Part shown: positions 60,889 to 64,000 of the stretch, piece after piece
How positions within the stretch are numbered: position 1 is the first letter of the stretch
How the letters are laid out: each line of letters opens with the position of its first letter
Assembly (NCBI GenBank): GCA_963663665.2
Contig: CAXXKP010000001.1
Span: 1,116,001-1,180,000, forward strand
Length of the DNA stretch: 64,000 nt
Direction of reading: 5' to 3'
Origin: SABI01 sp963663665
Lineage (GTDB): Bacteria; Spirochaetota; Spirochaetia; Sphaerochaetales; Sphaerochaetaceae
Position numbers and translations under genes: made by a program
Notes under the pieces: generated by a model
The model's database searches: none
Seen by the model: the letters and a program-made list of their open reading frames with translations, nothing else
What the model was told of the DNA's origin: nothing

Positions 60889-62244
60889 TTGAGAATTTTA
60901 GTGGTCGATGATGAAATAAATATTCGAAATCTCATTTGTACATATTTAGAACTGGAAAAATTTGAAACAGATGCTGCTGAGAATGGTCTATCTGCTCAGC
61001 GTTTACTCGCTTCAGTTTCCTATGATGCAATATTGTTAGATTTGAAAATGCCAGGGATGGGTGGTCTCGAATTATTAAAATGGATTCGTTCAGAGGGTTT
61101 CCGGATGCCTATCATTATGATAAGTGCCCATGGAGAAATACCCGATGCTGTTGCAGCTCTTAAAGAAGGGGCTCAAGATTATGTAACGAAACCTTTCGAT
61201 ATAGAAGAACTTACTATTCGATTAAGATCTTTAATCGAAACGTATCAACTTCGAACTAGTATCGAAACTAGGGGAAGTGTAGAGGATGAGAATCAACTTC
61301 TTGTTGGCTCGTCTAAGGGTATCGGAAAAATTCGTGAAGTAATTAAGAAAATTTCACATTCGGAAGCTACAGTTCTTATTACAGGAGAAAGTGGGACTGG
61401 AAAAGAAGTTGTTGCCCGGCAGATTCATATGAGTGGTAATCATCCAAAGGCACCATTCGTTGCAGTAAATATTGGGGGAGTCCCAGGAAATCTTCTTGAG
61501 AGTGAACTCTTTGGATATGAAAAGGGAGCTTTCACAGGCGCTTCATCTCGAAAAAATGGAATGTTTGAACTTGCCAGTGGGGGGACACTTTTCTTAGATG
61601 AGATTGGAGATATGCCGATGGAGTTACAAGTGAAACTCCTTAGAGTACTTCAAGAAAGAAAAATGAGTCGTCTTGGTGGAGTCCAGCCCATCCCCATTAA
61701 TGCTAGGATTATTGCAGCTACAAATAGAATATTAGAAGAAAGAGTAAGAGATGGGCTTTTTAGAGAGGATCTATTTTATAGGCTTAATGTAGTTAGGATC
61801 GCTATCCCTCCATTACGTGAGAGAAAAGAAGATATCCCTCTACTTGCTGCAGATATTGTGAAAAAGCTTAATAAGAAGATGGCTCTTTCAATTAAGGGAT
61901 TATCGCTACAAGTTCTTTCCGCCCTGAAAGAACACCCTTTTTATGGGAATGTGAGAGAATTAGAGAATATTTTAGAAAGAGCGATGATATTTTCAACTTC
62001 TTCGACTCTCCAAATAGAAGACGTTATCCTTCAGGGAACTTCTTTGCATGACGATGACAAAAGCATGTCAGAATCTACTAGTGAACATGACAAAGATATA
62101 AAAAGCCTTAAAGAGCTAGAACAAGAAGCCATCATTCGTTGTCTCCATCGATGGGAAGGTAATAGAACGAAAGCGGCTGCCGAATTAGGAATTTCGCGGA
62201 GAACGCTCATCAATAAAATAAGTGAATACCATCTAGATCTATAA
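60889..62244 (+). CDS. Sigma-54-dependent response regulator (NtrC family)
   Basis: The 451-residue protein starts at TTG behind AGGAG. Residues 1-120 are a receiver domain with phospho-acceptor Asp in AILLDLKMPGMGG and Lys in DYVTKPFDIEE. The AAA+ domain has Walker A ITGESGTGKEVVARQI, the sigma-54 contact loop YEKGAFTGASS and Walker B GTLFLDEIGDM. The C-terminus is a Fis-type helix-turn-helix (TKAAAELGISRRTLINKI). A sigma-54 must exist in the genome. Last gene of the efflux operon; I saw no clear sigma-54 promoter upstream of tolC by eye. Confidence 0.95.
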   Translation: MRILVVDDEINIRNLICTYLELEKFETDAAENGLSAQRLLASVSYDAILLDLKMPGMGGLELLKWIRSEGFRMPIIMISAHGEIPDAVAALKEGAQDYVTKPFDIEELTIRLRSLIETYQLRTSIETRGSVEDENQLLVGSSKGIGKIREVIKKISHSEATVLITGESGTGKEVVARQIHMSGNHPKAPFVAVNIGGVPGNLLESELFGYEKGAFTGASSRKNGMFELASGGTLFLDEIGDMPMELQVKLLRVLQERKMSRLGGVQPIPINARIIAATNRILEERVRDGLFREDLFYRLNVVRIAIPPLRERKEDIPLLAADIVKKLNKKMALSIKGLSLQVLSALKEHPFYGNVRELENILERAMIFSTSSTLQIEDVILQGTSLHDDDKSMSESTSEHDKDIKSLKELEQEAIIRCLHRWEGNRTKAAAELGISRRTLINKISEYHLDL

Positions 62245-62323
62245 ATTACGTAGTATCCTTTATTGACCAAAAGACAATAGAGGTTCTACACTCTTCTAAA
62301 TAAGAAAAATAGGAGTACATAAT

Positions 62324-64000
62324 ATGAATAATCTGCCTCGCTGGGATTTGTCCTCTATATATAAAGATGTGGATAGTGAAGAATTTAAGAAAGATATTAA
62401 GCGCATCATGGTTTGGCATAATGACCTTGAGAAAGTGCTAGAAGAGAAAAGTAGTTCTTCCTTTACTTTGAATCAGGCTGAACAAATTCTTTCCTCTTAT
62501 GAGATGATGATTGATACATATGAAACTCTTGATTCCTATGTTCATGCACTATTGACGGTCAATACAACAGATAAAAAGGCGATGCAAGGGATTCATGATA
62601 TTTCAGAAGTTGGACTCCTTGTTCACTCTACACATGTGAGATTTGTTGCCTATTTATACGAAAATAGAGATAAAATAACCACTGCTATTCCAAGTCATCC
62701 TTATTTGCACGCTTATCAATATGTTCTTAAAGAACTGATTAATGAAAAATCTCATATGATGAGTTTCTCAGAAGAAGCATTAGCTGCAGATCTCCTTAGA
62801 AGTGGTGCGGATGCCTTTTCTAGACTCCATGAGGCGATAACTTCAACGAGTAGTATTGAGGTAGATGAAGTTACTAAAGAAAGGAAAACTGCTAATGAAT
62901 TACGCGCTCTTGCATTCAATGAAAACAGAGAAGTGAGGAAGAATGCTTATTACCATGAACTTGCGCTATGGAAGAGTCAGGAAATCCCTCTCTCATTTGC
63001 ACTGAACGGGGTAAAAGGTGCAGCAAGTACACTATATGAGAAAAGGCATTATAGTGATCCTCTTGAGAATGCATTGGTCCAAGCTAGGATTAGCAGATCA
63101 ACATTGAATGCGATGATTGGAGCAATTGAAGAAAATCTTACAGTGTTTCATCGATACTTTAAAGCAAAGGCTCATCATTTGGGTTTGGATATTCTCTCGT
63201 TCTATGATCTGTTTGCACCATTAGGAAGTGAAGGAACAAATTATTCATACCAAGACGCCAAAGACATTATTGTGAAAGAATTCTCCTCTTTCCATCCAGC
63301 TATGGGAATTTTTGCTAAGAGTGCATTTGAAAATAATTGGATTGATTTTCCTTCTGTCTATGGGAAGGTAGGTGGAGCCTATTGTACATCTTTCCCTCTA
63401 AGGAAAGAAACAAGAATCCTGTGTAATTTTGATGGTAGTTTTGATGCAGTTTCAACTGTTGCTCATGAACTTGGGCATGCATATCATGATTTTATTACAA
63501 AGGATGAGACCTCGCTATTGAGGCACTATCCAATGACTCTTGCTGAGACTGCTTCGATTTTTAGTCAGTTTATTGTTTTTAGAGGTGCTCTCGAGAAAAG
63601 TAATAAAGATGAAAGTATTGCCCTTGTAGAAGGGTTTATTCAAGATGCTACTCAAACTTGTCTTGATATTCTAAGTCGTTTCTATTTTGAAAAAGATTTA
63701 TTTGAGAAACGAGCTATGGGTGAGTTAAGTGCTTCCGAATTAAGTGACATGATGAAAGACGCTCAATTAAGAACATATCAAGATGCCCTTAATAGTGAAG
63801 AACTGCATCCATATATGTGGGCTGTAAAAGGCCACTATTACAGCGTAGACCTTCCTTTTTATAATTTCCCATATGCATTCGGACAACTTTTTTCTCTTGG
63901 TTTGTATAGAGAGTATGAGAATCATAAAGAAGGGTTTAGTGAAAAGTTTGATACACTCTTGAACTATACAGGTAAAGATGAAGCTGCAAAGGTAACTCTT
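62324..64000 (+). CDS. Oligoendopeptidase F, M3 family, partial at 3' end
   Basis: The frame from 62324 (MNNLPRWDLSSIYKDVDSEE) runs for 559 codons to the window edge; AGGAG precedes the ATG. It is an M3B zinc peptidase: active-site AHELGHAYHDF (HExxH), the third ligand Glu in LAETASIFSQF, and C-terminal YFYNFPYAFGQ-type segment reading FYNFPYAFGQLFSLG. Full members have about 590-600 residues, so about 35 residues are missing. Cleaves short peptides in the cytoplasm, perhaps those brought in by Opp. Confidence 0.95.
   Translation, partial: MNNLPRWDLSSIYKDVDSEEFKKDIKRIMVWHNDLEKVLEEKSSSSFTLNQAEQILSSYEMMIDTYETLDSYVHALLTVNTTDKKAMQGIHDISEVGLLVHSTHVRFVAYLYENRDKITTAIPSHPYLHAYQYVLKELINEKSHMMSFSEEALAADLLRSGADAFSRLHEAITSTSSIEVDEVTKERKTANELRALAFNENREVRKNAYYHELALWKSQEIPLSFALNGVKGAASTLYEKRHYSDPLENALVQARISRSTLNAMIGAIEENLTVFHRYFKAKAHHLGLDILSFYDLFAPLGSEGTNYSYQDAKDIIVKEFSSFHPAMGIFAKSAFENNWIDFPSVYGKVGGAYCTSFPLRKETRILCNFDGSFDAVSTVAHELGHAYHDFITKDETSLLRHYPMTLAETASIFSQFIVFRGALEKSNKDESIALVEGFIQDATQTCLDILSRFYFEKDLFEKRAMGELSASELSDMMKDAQLRTYQDALNSEELHPYMWAVKGHYYSVDLPFYNFPYAFGQLFSLGLYREYENHKEGFSEKFDTLLNYTGKDEAAKVTL

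Noticed and set aside
62262..62289. Hairpin CCTTTATTG/CAATAGAGG after the response regulator gene
   Set aside because: Nine weak pairs with one G-U and no T tract; not enough to call a terminator.
1..64000. CRISPR arrays, tRNA or rRNA genes, IS elements, prophage
   Set aside because: No regularly spaced repeats, transposase or integrase genes, or RNA-gene signatures were found on reading both strands.

Overview
The window looks like a chromosome segment of an AT-rich, two-membrane bacterium, most likely a spirochaete (Sphaerochaetaceae-like; my inference). Pointers: a TolC/MacA/MacB export system and a beta-barrel-like protein imply an outer membrane. Several lipoproteins carry the relaxed lipobox with Ser before Cys seen in spirochaetes (FTSC, LVSC, FISC). 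Substrate-binding proteins are abundant, and no LPS or flagellar genes occur here. I found no rRNA, tRNA, CRISPR, phage or IS element, and composition looks uniform by eye.

Layout. 1-6.8 kb: a LacI-controlled sugar operon on the minus strand (binding protein, two permeases, GT4-like glycosyltransferase, LacI regulator, and a GH13_18 phosphorylase running off the left edge), with a promoter framed by two matching operators. 7.2-9.4 kb: a double-rhodanese lipoprotein and an aldo/keto reductase. 9.4-16.5 kb: the most interesting block, a flavin-based extracellular electron transfer (EET)-like locus. It holds polyprenyl diphosphate synthase, membrane-extended NDH-2, ApbE flavin transferase, EetA/EetB-like membrane proteins plus a third one, and a lipoprotein with three FMN-binding repeats. 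16.5-21.3 kb: AlkD-like protein, CysK, FKBP lipoprotein, secreted nuclease and CPBP protease. 21.4-27.4 kb: AddB/AddA-like recombination helicase-nuclease. 27.4-31.8 kb: aroA-ltaE-ferredoxin-malY operon. 31.8-38.9 kb: oligopeptide transporter (oppBCDF plus separate oppA) whose OppC carries a large insertion. 39.2-41 kb: persulfide/CoA-disulfide reductase-like flavoprotein and an ArsR regulator without a normal start codon. 41.3-48 kb: rimO-pcrA, rplM-rpsI-recX, eno. 48-54 kb: UPF0158-GNAT fusion, abundant surface-type protein, rlmKL, hslO. 54-64 kb: SDR, then tolC-macA-macB-macB-histidine kinase-NtrC-type regulator, and a partial oligoendopeptidase F.

How parts work together. In the EET block, NDH-2 would pass NADH electrons to a quinone whose tail is made by the neighbouring synthase; ApbE would attach FMN to the three-repeat lipoprotein, and the EetA/EetB-type proteins would link membrane and lipoprotein. 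In the sugar operon the imported glycoside would be split by phosphorolysis under LacI control. The efflux operon carries its own two-component system.

A second genome-scale signal is a set of at least six genes (CPBP protease, addB, aroA, UPF0158-GNAT, hslO, SDR) in which a -10 box lies only 6-8 bases before the ATG and no Shine-Dalgarno sequence is present, suggesting leaderless mRNAs.
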